Assembly (NCBI RefSeq): GCF_026652115.1
Contig: NZ_JAPPSQ010000018.1
Span: 1-64,000 of the forward strand
Reading direction: 5' to 3'
DNA: 64,000 bases
Source of the DNA: Algoriphagus sp. PAP.12
Lineage (GTDB): Bacteria > Bacteroidota > Bacteroidia > Cytophagales > Cyclobacteriaceae
Shown: in pieces, positions 54,966 through 63,776 of the stretch
Layout: each line of letters starts with the position of its first letter
Position numbering within the stretch: position 1 is the first letter of the stretch
Position numbers and translations under genes: made by a program
Notes under the pieces: model-generated
Databases searched by the model: none
What the model was told of the DNA's origin: nothing
Seen by the model: only the letters and a program-made list of their open reading frames with translations

Positions 54966-56324
54966 ATGGAAAGACCATCTAACAACTCCGCTTTTAAAAA
55001 TTTTCAGGATTGGATATCCAATTCCTCAAGCATCAAGCTTTTAGTAATTGGATTCATTGTGCTGATTCTCCTCATTCCACAATCTTATACCACCAATCTC
55101 ATTGTAGAAAGGCAATTTAGACTGGAAGAAGCTGAACATGAGATCCGAGAAAAATGGTCAAGAGACCAAACCATTACGGGCCCATTTATCAGTTTACCTT
55201 ATTTTGAATTGAGTGAAATCGAAACTAAGGATGAAAAGAAAGTCATCAAGGAGCTCAATACCGCCTATTTCCTACCTGATCAATTGGAAATCAATGGAAA
55301 CCTGGAAACGGAATCTCTACATAGAGGAATTTTTGATGTCGCAGTCTATACAAATAAGATAAATTTCTCGGCCAAATTCCTCCCTGTGACATTAGAGAAA
55401 CTGAACATTCTACCAGAAAATGTACAATGGGATCAAGCTAGTATCCTCATTGGAATTAGTGATTTAAGAGGAATCAGTGGAGATACTAAACTGCTGGTGA
55501 ACAATGAAGAATTATCTCCAGAACCTTTCACTGATTTCAAAACCAGTCAAAAAGGATTACTTGTCAGTCTGGCTCTAAATCCTGAAAACAATTCTGATTT
55601 AATTTTCTCAGGGACCTTGGATATCAAAGGCAGCAAGGATTTCTTCATTGCACCTGTGGGAAAAACAACCAATCTGAGTCTATCAGGCAATTGGCCCAAT
55701 CCAAGCTTTCAAGGTGAGTTTTTACCTGAATCCAGAAATATCACAGAAACCGGTTTTGAAAGTAGTTGGAAGGTTCTTCACTTCAACAGACCTTTTGGAC
55801 AGGAGTTTATAGGCTCCATCCCCAACTTTGAGTCCAGTACATTCGGACTTTCATTGGTCAATCCTGCAGATCAATACCAGCAAAGTATCCGCACCACTAA
55901 GTATGCATTATTGATTATTGTCTTAAGTTTTCTGTCACTTTTTATGATGGAAATTCTCACCAAAAAGAGCATTCATCCGGTCCAATACACATTGATAGGC
56001 TTTGCCTTGGTTCTCTATTATACTCTACTGATAGCTCTCTCCGAACACATCGGTTTTGGTCTTGCCTATTTGACAGCGACGATTGCAACTGTAGGATTGC
56101 TTGGACTTTATGCCAAAACTCTTTTTCCAAAATTCAAGCAAACAGCCATTTTCACGGTCATACTTGCTGTATTCTACACCTTCATTTTTGTGATTATAAA
56201 GCAACAAGATTTCGCTTTGCTATTGGGAAGTATTGGTCTTTTTGTCGCCCTAGCAACCACGATGTATATATCCAGAAAAATCAACTGGAACAATAATTCT
56301 CCTGCATTGACGCAGGCATCATAA
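54966..56324 (+). CDS. creD: CreD-family inner membrane protein
   Basis: A 452-residue protein of the CreD family (cell envelope integrity). An N-terminal membrane segment at about 23-42 (KLLVIGFIVLILLIPQSY) is followed by the family block VERQFRLEEAEHEIREKWSRDQTITGPFISLPY. A large periplasmic domain comes next, with SGTLDIKGSKDFFIAPVGKTT and GSWPNPSF-like strands, and then five to six C-terminal membrane segments (LFMMEILTKKSIHPVQYTLIGFALVLYYTLL). In enterobacteria CreD is induced by the CreBC system on envelope or beta-lactam stress; here no CreBC is adjacent, and a winged-helix regulator takes that place. Confidence 0.93.
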   Translation: MERPSNNSAFKNFQDWISNSSSIKLLVIGFIVLILLIPQSYTTNLIVERQFRLEEAEHEIREKWSRDQTITGPFISLPYFELSEIETKDEKKVIKELNTAYFLPDQLEINGNLETESLHRGIFDVAVYTNKINFSAKFLPVTLEKLNILPENVQWDQASILIGISDLRGISGDTKLLVNNEELSPEPFTDFKTSQKGLLVSLALNPENNSDLIFSGTLDIKGSKDFFIAPVGKTTNLSLSGNWPNPSFQGEFLPESRNITETGFESSWKVLHFNRPFGQEFIGSIPNFESSTFGLSLVNPADQYQQSIRTTKYALLIIVLSFLSLFMMEILTKKSIHPVQYTLIGFALVLYYTLLIALSEHIGFGLAYLTATIATVGLLGLYAKTLFPKFKQTAIFTVILAVFYTFIFVIIKQQDFALLLGSIGLFVALATTMYISRKINWNNNSPALTQAS

Positions 56325-56360
56325 AAACCAATTCGTTAAATTACTCTAACACTCAATAAT

Positions 56361-57608
56361 ATGAAAGATCAAATCCTTTCCCACTTAAATTCTCCCTCCG
56401 AGTTGGAAAAACTCTATCGAAAAAATAGAGGCAGTTTTAAAACTGCCTTTACCGAACTTTTCCCTCAGATTCAGTCAAGCAATTCAGTATTGGCAAATGT
56501 TTGGAACGAGCGTCTAAACTATGAATCAGACGGCATTTCTTGGGGCACCAGAAAAGAATTCACATTTATAATCATCATTGCTTTGTTGGCCGGACTAATA
56601 GCCAAAATCCCAGAATTATTCTCTATCGACGAAGAATTCTTTTACCCTAGGAATATTGGCTTTATCGTTTTCCCCGGACTTGGGGCATTCTTCGCTTGGA
56701 GAAATCAACTAACCCAGCGAAAAGTCTTGATATTAGGACTTGTTACGATCTTGACATGGATTTATGTCAACCTCCTTCCTAATAACAAAGAAAGTGACAC
56801 CTTGATTTTGGCCTGTATTCACCTTCCTCTTCTTCTATGGGGAGTTTTAGGAGCTTCTTTCTCGGGCAATGATTGGTTAAATCTCAAAAATCGATTGGCT
56901 TATTTGAGATTCAATGGTGACGCCATCGTCATGGGAGCTGTATTAGTTCTTTCCGGAATGGCATTGACTGGTTTGACTATTGGGCTTTTTGAATTGATAG
57001 GATTAAATATCGTCGAATTCTACACCAAGTACATCCTTATTTTCGGAGCAGCTGCAATTCCACCGCTTGCTACTTTCTTGACACAAACAAACCCTCAATT
57101 AGTCAATAAAGTCTCGCCTGTGATTGCTAAAATCTTCAGCCCCTTAGTGCTTGTGATGCTGATCATTTATCTCTTTGCAATCATTTTTACGGGAAAAGAC
57201 CCCTACAATGACAGGGAATTCCTTTTGATGTTCAACTTGCTTTTAGTGGGTGTAATGGCTTTGATTTTCTTCTCCATTGCAGAAAACTCTGATAAAAATA
57301 AAAGTTCAGGCAATTGGATTCTATTAGCCCTATCCCTAGTAACCATTATCGTCAATGGAATCGCCCTTTCCGCCATTATTTTTAGGATATCAGAGTGGGG
57401 AATCACGCCAAACAGGTTAGCTGTTTTGGGAGTGAATATCCTCATGCTAATTCACTTGTTGATTGTATCAAGGTCCTTATTTGGGGTAGTTAGCAAGAAA
57501 TTAGAAGTCGAAAAAGTAGGGATTTCAATCGCTTCCTATCTTCCGATTTATTTCATCTGGACTTTGGTGATTATTTTCTTATTCCCGATTCTATTTGGAT
57601 TTAAATAA
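56361..57608 (+). CDS. DUF4153-domain membrane protein
   Basis: A 415-residue protein with a soluble N-terminal region of about 65 residues and about ten membrane segments, including FAIIFTGKDPYNDREFLLMFNLLLVGVMALIFF. The pattern fits the DUF4153 family. It starts 36 nt after creD and ends in a strong bidirectional terminator, so creD and this gene share a transcript. The function is unknown. Confidence 0.85.
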   Translation: MKDQILSHLNSPSELEKLYRKNRGSFKTAFTELFPQIQSSNSVLANVWNERLNYESDGISWGTRKEFTFIIIIALLAGLIAKIPELFSIDEEFFYPRNIGFIVFPGLGAFFAWRNQLTQRKVLILGLVTILTWIYVNLLPNNKESDTLILACIHLPLLLWGVLGASFSGNDWLNLKNRLAYLRFNGDAIVMGAVLVLSGMALTGLTIGLFELIGLNIVEFYTKYILIFGAAAIPPLATFLTQTNPQLVNKVSPVIAKIFSPLVLVMLIIYLFAIIFTGKDPYNDREFLLMFNLLLVGVMALIFFSIAENSDKNKSSGNWILLALSLVTIIVNGIALSAIIFRISEWGITPNRLAVLGVNILMLIHLLIVSRSLFGVVSKKLEVEKVGISIASYLPIYFIWTLVIIFLFPILFGFK

Positions 57609-57636
57609 AGAGAGGTGGGGATCCCCACCTGTCTTT
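57607..57636. terminator. Bidirectional terminator between DUF4153 and reductase genes
   Basis: A 13-bp stem with one G-G mismatch (AAAGA, AGGTGGGG with CCCCACCT, TCTTT) has a 2-nt AT centre, and T- and A-rich flanks. It overlaps the two convergent stop codons at 57606 and 57635. Confidence 0.88.
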
Positions 57637-58300
57637 ATTTTTCAAAAACAATTTCTTCCAGTTCCGCTCCTAATTTCTCTAAGTCCTTTTTCACCGATTC
57701 AATCATTGGCTCTGGTCCACAGACATAAAATTTCTGTTTGAAATCCGAAATATGTTTCTCCAGAAACTCTTTATCAATTCTTCCATATTCATGACCTTCT
57801 TTCTTTTCTTGATCTAAAATCGATATAAAATCACTTCCCAATTCCTGACGAAACCAGTTCTCCATAATCACGTCTTTAGATGTTTTATTAGCAAAAATCA
57901 GCTGATTTCCTTTCAGCTTTCCATTTGCTTTTTGAGATTTTAGAATTGAAATAAAAGGCGTAACACCTGCTCCACCAGCTAAAAACACACCTTTCCCCTT
58001 ATACTCAATTGCTCCCCAAGATTCATCGATCAAAAGATGATCGCCACGTTTCAAATGATCTATTTGATTGGTTACACCATCATGATTCCGATAAGATTTT
58101 ATTACAAATTCCAAATGATCATCTTCTGGCAGTGAGGTAAATGTAAAAGGTCTTTTTTCCTCTCTCCATCCTTCTTTATCAATCGAAACTTCAGTAGCCT
58201 GTCCAGGTACAAAAGTGTAACCTGAAGGTTTTTCCACTTTAAATCGGTTAACATCGTGTGTAAGGGTCTGAATATTTACTATTTCTACTTTCATCATCAT
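57635..58300 (-). CDS. Flavodoxin/ferredoxin-NAD(P)H reductase-like FAD protein
   Basis: A 221-residue single-chain flavoprotein. The FAD-binding barrel has RPFTFTSLP at about 48-56 (the R-x-Y-S/T-type motif) and the NAD(P)-binding domain has FLAGGAGVTPFISIL at about 106-120 and YVCGPEPMIESV near 190-202. No [2Fe-2S] domain is attached, so it needs a separate electron acceptor. The gene stands alone with three ATG codons in a row at the start; the first (58300) is used. Confidence 0.9.
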   Translation of the reverse strand: MMMKVEIVNIQTLTHDVNRFKVEKPSGYTFVPGQATEVSIDKEGWREEKRPFTFTSLPEDDHLEFVIKSYRNHDGVTNQIDHLKRGDHLLIDESWGAIEYKGKGVFLAGGAGVTPFISILKSQKANGKLKGNQLIFANKTSKDVIMENWFRQELGSDFISILDQEKKEGHEYGRIDKEFLEKHISDFKQKFYVCGPEPMIESVKKDLEKLGAELEEIVFEK

Positions 58301-58634
58301 TCATTTTGTTTAGTTAATTATAAACTCTACCCCCTAATCAAACCAAAGTCCAAGCCAAGGTCATTCTATTGATTTATAAATCCATTTCGCCTATAAAACA
58401 GCCAAATCACCTCAATTTCAAACTCAAACAGCAATCCTGATACTTTAAAATAAATTGACCTTCTACAGTATGTGAAATCACTTCCCCATTATACGAATGG
58501 TAGGGAGAGTTTATTTGAAAAGACCCATTATATATTGAATCAATCCTCCAGAAAATTCCATACATTCATGGACCAATTTTCTAAAAAGTAATAGGAATTG
58601 GATATCTTTCAAGCTCAAAAAACCAGTTTACCCT
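58301..58634. other. 334-nt divergent intergenic region
   Basis: Holds the promoters of the reductase (minus) and the epimerase-like lipoprotein (plus). AT-rich, with an isolated AAGGTCA near 58361 and its inverse TGACCTT near 58455, but no exact promoter consensus or riboswitch is visible. Confidence 0.35.
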
Positions 58635-59543
58635 ATGAAAAAAATCAGCTTAAACCTCGCTTTAGTTCTTTCCTTGATGATTGGACTAAATGCCTGTGGA
58701 AACAAACCCGCAGAAACTGTCGAGGTAGTAGAAGAAGTAAGTGTTGAGCCTTCAAATTTTGGCGGTCTGGCACTTTATACTGTAAGAGACTCAATGGCAA
58801 GTGATCCAAAAGGAACACTTCAGGCTGTTGCCGATGCTGGATATGCCTATGTTGAAGCCGCGAACTATGCAGATGGTAAGTTTTATGGCATGACACCAAC
58901 TGAGTTCAAAGACTATCTAGCTTCCCTTGGATTGACTGCTAAAAGTGCTCACATGGGCATGGTCAATATGGAAAATGCTGATCAGTTAATCGCTGATGTA
59001 AAAGCTGCAGGCATAGAATATTTTGTAATTCCTGTTCCACCAATGGGCATGTTTACATTCAATCAAGAAACGAGATCCATGGGGCTAAAAGGCAAACCAG
59101 AAGATTTGGTAAGCATCATGGATTCTTTGGGTGAGAAATGTAATGCTGCCGGCATCAAATTATTATACCATAACCATGATTTCGAATTCAAAGCTTTGGA
59201 AGACGGTACAGTCATCGAAGACTTGCTTTTGGAAAAGTGTAATCCTGAGTTTGTTAACTTCCAAATGGACCTATTTTGGGTAACCAAAGCTGGAGTTGAT
59301 CCATTGACATACTTTGAAAAATATCCAGGAAGATTCAAAGCTTGGCATGTGAAAGACATGAACGACGAAGGCAACTTTGCACCAGTTGGAACTGGAACAA
59401 TTGATTTTGCAAGAATCTTGGCTGAAAAAGACAAATCAGGAATGATTTTCTACCTAGTTGAGCAAGACAACACTTTTGGTGTAGATCCGATGGAAGCTAT
59501 TAAAACTTCTCATGCTGGACTAGAAAAATTCGGTTTCAAATAA
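58635..59543 (+). CDS. Exported sugar phosphate isomerase/epimerase-like TIM-barrel lipoprotein
   Basis: A 302-residue lipoprotein (signal ending LNACG, about Cys21). The mature part is a xylose-isomerase-like (AP endonuclease family 2) barrel with LGLTAKSAHMGM, LYHNHDFEF, NFQMDLFWVTKAGVDPLTYFEKYPGRFKAWHVKDM and a final EQDNTFGVDPMEAIKTSHAGLEKFGF. The His/Glu/Asp metal residues of the barrel are visible in these blocks. Export of such an enzyme is a Bacteroidota trait; the substrate is probably a free sugar derivative rather than a phosphate. A terminator follows. Confidence 0.9.
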   Translation: MKKISLNLALVLSLMIGLNACGNKPAETVEVVEEVSVEPSNFGGLALYTVRDSMASDPKGTLQAVADAGYAYVEAANYADGKFYGMTPTEFKDYLASLGLTAKSAHMGMVNMENADQLIADVKAAGIEYFVIPVPPMGMFTFNQETRSMGLKGKPEDLVSIMDSLGEKCNAAGIKLLYHNHDFEFKALEDGTVIEDLLLEKCNPEFVNFQMDLFWVTKAGVDPLTYFEKYPGRFKAWHVKDMNDEGNFAPVGTGTIDFARILAEKDKSGMIFYLVEQDNTFGVDPMEAIKTSHAGLEKFGFK

Positions 59544-59562
59544 GAATCCCCAACAAAATTTC

Positions 59563-59601
59563 AAAACCACAATTCTTCTCAGGGTTGTGGTTTTCTTTTT
59601 T
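59563..59601 (+). terminator. Terminator of the epimerase-like lipoprotein gene
   Basis: A 10-bp stem (AAAACCACAA with TTGTGGTTTT) with a 12-nt loop is followed by CTTTTTT. It starts 20 nt after the stop codon. Confidence 0.85.
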
Positions 59602-59709
59602 CAAAAATGCTTTGAACCACTTCTTTTTGATTTAATTCAAAATATTGAATATCTGCATTAAAAAACACCCATTTATGCTAAAAAAATATGCATAATCCAT
59701 TCAAGCCTA

Positions 59710-59717
59710 TATCTTTG
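59710..59717 (+). promoter_or_regulatory. Possible -7 element of the symporter promoter
   Basis: TATCTTTG matches TAnnTTTG exactly and lies 79 nt upstream of the symporter ATG. No TTG is visible at the -33 distance, so the call rests on one element only. Confidence 0.35.
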
Positions 59718-59796
59718 GACGCTTCAACGGGAAATTTCTCAAGCAAGCAAAAAAAGCATATCCTGAGTTCCCACAAATACACAGAATATTTAGCCC

Positions 59797-61212
59797 ATGG
59801 AGCAAATTATTTACACAATTAATGACCTAGTCTGGAGTAATGCACTGATTATCCTTTGCCTTGGAGCGGGGATTTATTTTTCGGTGGTCACGAAGCTAGT
59901 TCAACTTAGATATTTCAAAGAAATGATTTCACTCCTTTTTTCAGGTAAATCCTCGGAAAAAGGAGTTTCTTCTTTTCAGGCATTCGCATTAGCCCTTTCT
60001 GGAAGAATCGGGACAGGTAACATCGCTGGTGTAGCAACTGCTATCGGAATGGGTGGACCGGGATCCATTTTCTGGATGTGGGTTATTGCTTTCCTAGGTT
60101 CGGCTTCAGCCTATATTGAAGCTACCTTGGGTCAGATTTTCAAAGAAGTAAAAGATGGCCAATATCGAGGTGGTCCTGCTTACTATATCGAAAAAGGACT
60201 TGGCGTAAAATGGTACGCTATGCTTTTTGCCTTTGTAACCATGGGAAGTATGGCCTTCCTACTTCCTGGTGTTCAGAGTAACAGTATTGCTTTGAGTGTC
60301 AACAATGCATTTGATATCCCTGTTGAATATACAGGAGGGTTTGTTTGCCTTCTTTTGGCATTGATCATTTTTGGGGGAATCAAACGAATCGGGAAAGTTG
60401 CCGAGATCGTGGTTCCTTTTATGGCAATCGGATATGTATTGCTTGCCACCATCATTTTAGCAATGAACATTGGTGAAATCCCGGACATGTTTAAGCTCAT
60501 CATCAATTCAGCTTTCAACCTAGAAGCTGCATTTTCTGGGGTATTCGGTTCAGCAATCGCCTGGGGAGTAAAAAGAGGAATCTACTCCAATGAAGCCGGC
60601 CAAGGTACTGCTCCTCATGCTGCAGCTGCTGCTGAAGTAAGCCACCCGGCGAAGCAAGGATTGGTACAGGCTTTCTCTGTATACATTGATACGTTGTTTG
60701 TATGTACTGCCACCGCATTTATGATTCTTTTCACTGGTCAATACAATGTAGTAGATCCCAATGGAGGCTTTATTGTAGAAAATCTCCCGGGAGTCAGCAT
60801 AGGACCGGAATATACACAGAGTGCGATCGCAACCCATTTCCCTACCATTGGAGCAGGGTTCGTGGCAGTCGCCTTGATGTTCTTTTCTTTTACAACCATC
60901 ATGGCCTACTACTACATTGCTGAAACCAATCTTAGCTATCTCCAAAAAGACAATCAAAAGCATTGGCAGGTGAATATTCTTAGAGTAGTCATCCTTATTG
61001 CCACATTCTATGGATCGATTCGAACTGCTGAACTAGCTTGGACTTTTGGTGATATCGGTGTCGGACTTATGGCTTGGCTAAATATGATTGCTATTCTCCT
61101 ATTGAGAAAACCAGCCTTGGATGCTTTGAAAGATTTCGCAAAACAACGGAAAGCAGGAAAAGATCCTGATTACGACTTCGAAGCCATGAAAAAGCACTAT
61201 ACAAAAGGGTAA
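59797..61212 (+). CDS. Na+/alanine symporter (AGCS family)
   Basis: A 471-residue secondary transporter that imports alanine, glycine or related amino acids with Na+. Family signatures are GRIGTGNIAGVATAIGMGGPG at about 70-90 and SNEAGQGTAPHAAAAAE at about 264-280. About eleven membrane segments are present, and a charged C-terminus (KQRKAGKDPDYDFEAMKKHY) follows the last one. Single-gene unit with its own terminator. Confidence 0.96.
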   Translation: MEQIIYTINDLVWSNALIILCLGAGIYFSVVTKLVQLRYFKEMISLLFSGKSSEKGVSSFQAFALALSGRIGTGNIAGVATAIGMGGPGSIFWMWVIAFLGSASAYIEATLGQIFKEVKDGQYRGGPAYYIEKGLGVKWYAMLFAFVTMGSMAFLLPGVQSNSIALSVNNAFDIPVEYTGGFVCLLLALIIFGGIKRIGKVAEIVVPFMAIGYVLLATIILAMNIGEIPDMFKLIINSAFNLEAAFSGVFGSAIAWGVKRGIYSNEAGQGTAPHAAAAAEVSHPAKQGLVQAFSVYIDTLFVCTATAFMILFTGQYNVVDPNGGFIVENLPGVSIGPEYTQSAIATHFPTIGAGFVAVALMFFSFTTIMAYYYIAETNLSYLQKDNQKHWQVNILRVVILIATFYGSIRTAELAWTFGDIGVGLMAWLNMIAILLLRKPALDALKDFAKQRKAGKDPDYDFEAMKKHYTKG

Positions 61213-61220
61213 CACTTTCT

Positions 61221-61252
61221 AAAGCCTAGCAGATGAAATGCTAGGCTTTTTT
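61221..61252 (+). terminator. Terminator of the symporter gene
   Basis: An 11-bp stem (AAAGCCTAGCA with TGCTAGGCTTT) with a 7-nt loop and a T run to 61252. It overlaps the 3' end of the convergent Dph6-like gene (stop at 61241), and its A-rich left flank may also serve that gene. Confidence 0.9.
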
Positions 61253-61966
61253 AATATCCGCAAACCAGAAATGCTTCTTCCCTTTTTCTCCATTATCCAA
61301 TACAATATCATAACTTTTTTGGGTAATCTCTCCTACCAAAACCTCAATTGGAGACTGAAAAATTGGACCTGCATAACAATAGGAATGGAACTCACCGTTT
61401 TCTCCACAGGGATCGACTCTCGCATTCAGATCGTTTAAAAACTCATTAGAAATTGAATTCCCAATCCATTTTTTTGAAATCAAATCCGAGTCTGCAGCGC
61501 AAATTTTGGTTTCGAAACCATTTGAAAAAAAGCCTTCAATCAATTCTCTAGTATCCTTTTTCCAAAGTGGAAAAACACCCAAAAATCCTCTTTGAGCTAA
61601 TTTTTCCTCTCGATAATCCCGAAGGTCTTCTAATAAAATATCTCCATATCCAATATGTTTGATACCGGCATCTTCGAGTTCGTTCAAATAGACATTGATT
61701 GTTTTTTCATAAGCCGTATTATCCCCACTAGCTGGGTAATAAAGTTTATCCAAAGGCAGACCTATTGACTCCGCCTGCTTTTCAATCAATTCTTCTGGTA
61801 TCCCATGCATTCCCACACGCCTTGTCTCCTCACCAAAAGTTGTATGAAGTCGGACTACCTGATACTCATCACTTTTTATCAATTCCCAAAGAGCCATCGC
61901 ACTATCCTTCCCTCCCGACCAACTCATGGACACTGGAATCATTCCATCATTTCTTTTTAAATCCAT
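61241..61966 (-). CDS. Dph6-like PP-loop ATP pyrophosphatase
   Basis: A 241-residue protein with the PP-loop signature SWSGGKDSAMALWEL near the N-terminus. The C-terminal family block is IGYGDILLEDLRDYREEKLAQRGFLGVFPLWKKDTRELIEGFFSNGFETKI, and a final GENGEFHSYCYAGPIF is also typical. In archaea and eukaryotes Dph6 amidates diphthine on EF-2, which bacteria lack, so the bacterial substrate is unknown. The ATG at 61966 is chosen (an upstream TTG would add two residues). A terminator of the upstream gene lies just before its start. Confidence 0.9.
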   Translation of the reverse strand: MDLKRNDGMIPVSMSWSGGKDSAMALWELIKSDEYQVVRLHTTFGEETRRVGMHGIPEELIEKQAESIGLPLDKLYYPASGDNTAYEKTINVYLNELEDAGIKHIGYGDILLEDLRDYREEKLAQRGFLGVFPLWKKDTRELIEGFFSNGFETKICAADSDLISKKWIGNSISNEFLNDLNARVDPCGENGEFHSYCYAGPIFQSPIEVLVGEITQKSYDIVLDNGEKGKKHFWFADIKKA

Positions 61967-61990
61967 CCTCAAAACTATCTAAAACGCATG

Positions 61991-62021
61991 AAAAAAGCCC
62001 CCTTTTCAAAAAAGAGGGCTT
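61991..62021 (-). terminator. Terminator of the 500-residue protein gene
   Basis: On the minus strand, AAGCCC/GGGCTT arms with an internal CTTTT/AAAAG extension (one mismatch) form a stem of about 11 bp followed by TTTTTT (complement of 61991-61996). It lies 17 nt after the stop codon at 62038. Confidence 0.8.
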
Positions 62022-62037
62022 GTCACTCGGGGCGATA

Positions 62038-63540
62038 TCAACTTAATAATAAAGTTAGATTTCGATGAGTGGAATTGTGCCCGATGTAACTGTATCCATT
62101 CGTAGTTCTGGCCCAAGCTGTTAATACAAAACTATAAGCACAAGATTGTGGTGGCCTCCAATTTCCAGAAGCTGGAATCAGTTTATTGGTAAAACCCTGC
62201 CAATTCCCACTTGAAGGAGAATAGTTTTCGCTATAAATAGATGTTGCCAAGCCTGCTCCATAGGTTGCCCGGAAACTCACCGCTCGCAGATTCCCTTCAG
62301 GATCATGTGCTGTAATTCTAAAATTAACGCCATCAGGCGAAGGTCCTATTGTTTCAATGGCACAAGCAGAAACTTCACTGCTTCCATGCCTTACACTTTC
62401 AATAATTGCTGATGGTACTTGATTATCAATATATAATCTCAATTCTTGAGTAGCCGCCACGTTTGATGTACTACTTCCCACAAAGAAGGTTACCTTGATC
62501 CGATACAACCCAGGTAACAAGGCAGTGGTTGGAAACTGGATCAATAAATCATCTATTGAATAATCAACACCTGGATTTGCCATTTGGTAATAGCCGTAAT
62601 AGGATGCAGCAAAAGATTCCAAAGCATAGGTACTACCTGTCCATCTGTAATTAGACCAATTGGAAATCAACTTCGTAAACGAACCTCCCGGTGCAGCAAT
62701 TTCAACTTTATATTTTCGGTTCCCTGCCGCCCAAAGTTGCTGAAGCTTTGTTCTATTCCCAATCAGGTTCAATGTACCTCCAAAAGCTGCGTTTTCAACA
62801 TGAACATAATACCCCGCATCAGTAGTCGCTCTTCCTGTACTTGAATTAATTTTTGTAGTAGGAATCAAACCAACACTTCCTACCAAGGGACCTAATGTAG
62901 AACTTGGAATGCTTGGTTTTCTGGACAAAATCAATTGTCTCAGCTTGGTGAAATCCTTATAAAAACTTCCGGGAAAATCAGTAGTGAAACCCGGGCTACT
63001 TGATTTTACCCGAAAACCAAAATAGGTATAAGGAGTACTCAATGGCCAGGAAATGGCAACATTGATTTCCTTCAATTCTATTTTAAACTTCCAGATTCTA
63101 TGACTGGTATCAGAATTAGGACTGGGGCCAAACTCCTGTACCACCTCAGACAATGGAGGAATGGATAATCCTGTCCATCTCGCTGGACCCAGATATTTCT
63201 GAAGCCCGAGTTTGTTGGGATTACCGGGATAAAGACCATAATTAATATCAACATTGGCAGTAATTGCCCTGTCCCTATTGGAATCAAAACTCAACCAAAA
63301 GTAATCGTTGGTACTTGGGTCATTCCCAGTATCTTCTAGGACATCCAATGCCAAGTATAAAAACTTTGCATCATTTTTAGCTAAAATATAGCCTCTCGAA
63401 AATTTAAGCTTTCCTGCATTCTCCCATGCTCCAGAATTGACTGGAGCTGCAGGATCAATTGGTGTGGTAGCCCATTCACTTTTCAAAGGAAAAGCAAATA
63501 GCAAAGGAGTGGTTATGGACAAATTCCTGAGTTTTGCCAT
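62038..63540 (-). CDS. Unrecognised 500-residue protein with CBM9/DOMON-like N-terminal domain
   Basis: I recognise only the N-terminal region (about 20-190): WATTPIDPAAPVNSGAWENA, then FLYLALDVLEDTG and NDYFWLSFDSNRD. This order fits the family-9 carbohydrate-binding/DOMON-like sandwich, where such Trp/Asp residues bind sugars or haem. The rest is beta-rich, with a possible Ig-like domain at about 330-390 (LLPGLYRIKVTFFVG, ELRLYIDNQVP) and a tail of about 110 residues. There is no typical Sec signal peptide: the N-terminus MAKLRNLSITTPLLFAF lacks a long hydrophobic core. It also has no C-terminal sorting domain. Single-gene unit with a terminator. Function unassigned. Confidence 0.65.
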   Translation of the reverse strand: MAKLRNLSITTPLLFAFPLKSEWATTPIDPAAPVNSGAWENAGKLKFSRGYILAKNDAKFLYLALDVLEDTGNDPSTNDYFWLSFDSNRDRAITANVDINYGLYPGNPNKLGLQKYLGPARWTGLSIPPLSEVVQEFGPSPNSDTSHRIWKFKIELKEINVAISWPLSTPYTYFGFRVKSSSPGFTTDFPGSFYKDFTKLRQLILSRKPSIPSSTLGPLVGSVGLIPTTKINSSTGRATTDAGYYVHVENAAFGGTLNLIGNRTKLQQLWAAGNRKYKVEIAAPGGSFTKLISNWSNYRWTGSTYALESFAASYYGYYQMANPGVDYSIDDLLIQFPTTALLPGLYRIKVTFFVGSSTSNVAATQELRLYIDNQVPSAIIESVRHGSSEVSACAIETIGPSPDGVNFRITAHDPEGNLRAVSFRATYGAGLATSIYSENYSPSSGNWQGFTNKLIPASGNWRPPQSCAYSFVLTAWARTTNGYSYIGHNSTHRNLTLLLS

Positions 63541-63721
63541 GACGAAATTGGGTTATTTTGAAAAAAGAATAAAAATGGCTCTGAAAAGAGCAACGCTAAT
63601 AAAATCTCTATAAAGTGTGATAGAGAACCTAAGAAAATCAGGAGTTATTCAAATCACAACATCCTGTAAATCAATACGATCATTAATTTACAGATTAAAT
63701 TCAGCAAATAAAAAGAGAAAC

Positions 63722-63755
63722 AAAAAAAGCCCCGAACATTACAATTTCGGGGCTT
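63722..63755 (-). terminator. Terminator of the fumarylacetoacetase gene
   Basis: A 10-bp stem (AAGCCCCGAA with TTCGGGGCTT) with a 9-nt loop. On the minus strand it ends in a run of seven T residues (complement of 63722-63728). It lies 21 nt after the stop codon at 63777. Confidence 0.9.
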
Positions 63756-63776
63756 GGAATTGAATTATTTCAATAA

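Noticed and set aside
62027..62035. Nine-base match (TCGGGGCGA) to the 3' end of tRNA-Pro, possible attachment site
   Set aside because: A 9-nt match is expected by chance about once in a window this size on two strands; no integrase gene or longer direct repeat accompanies it.
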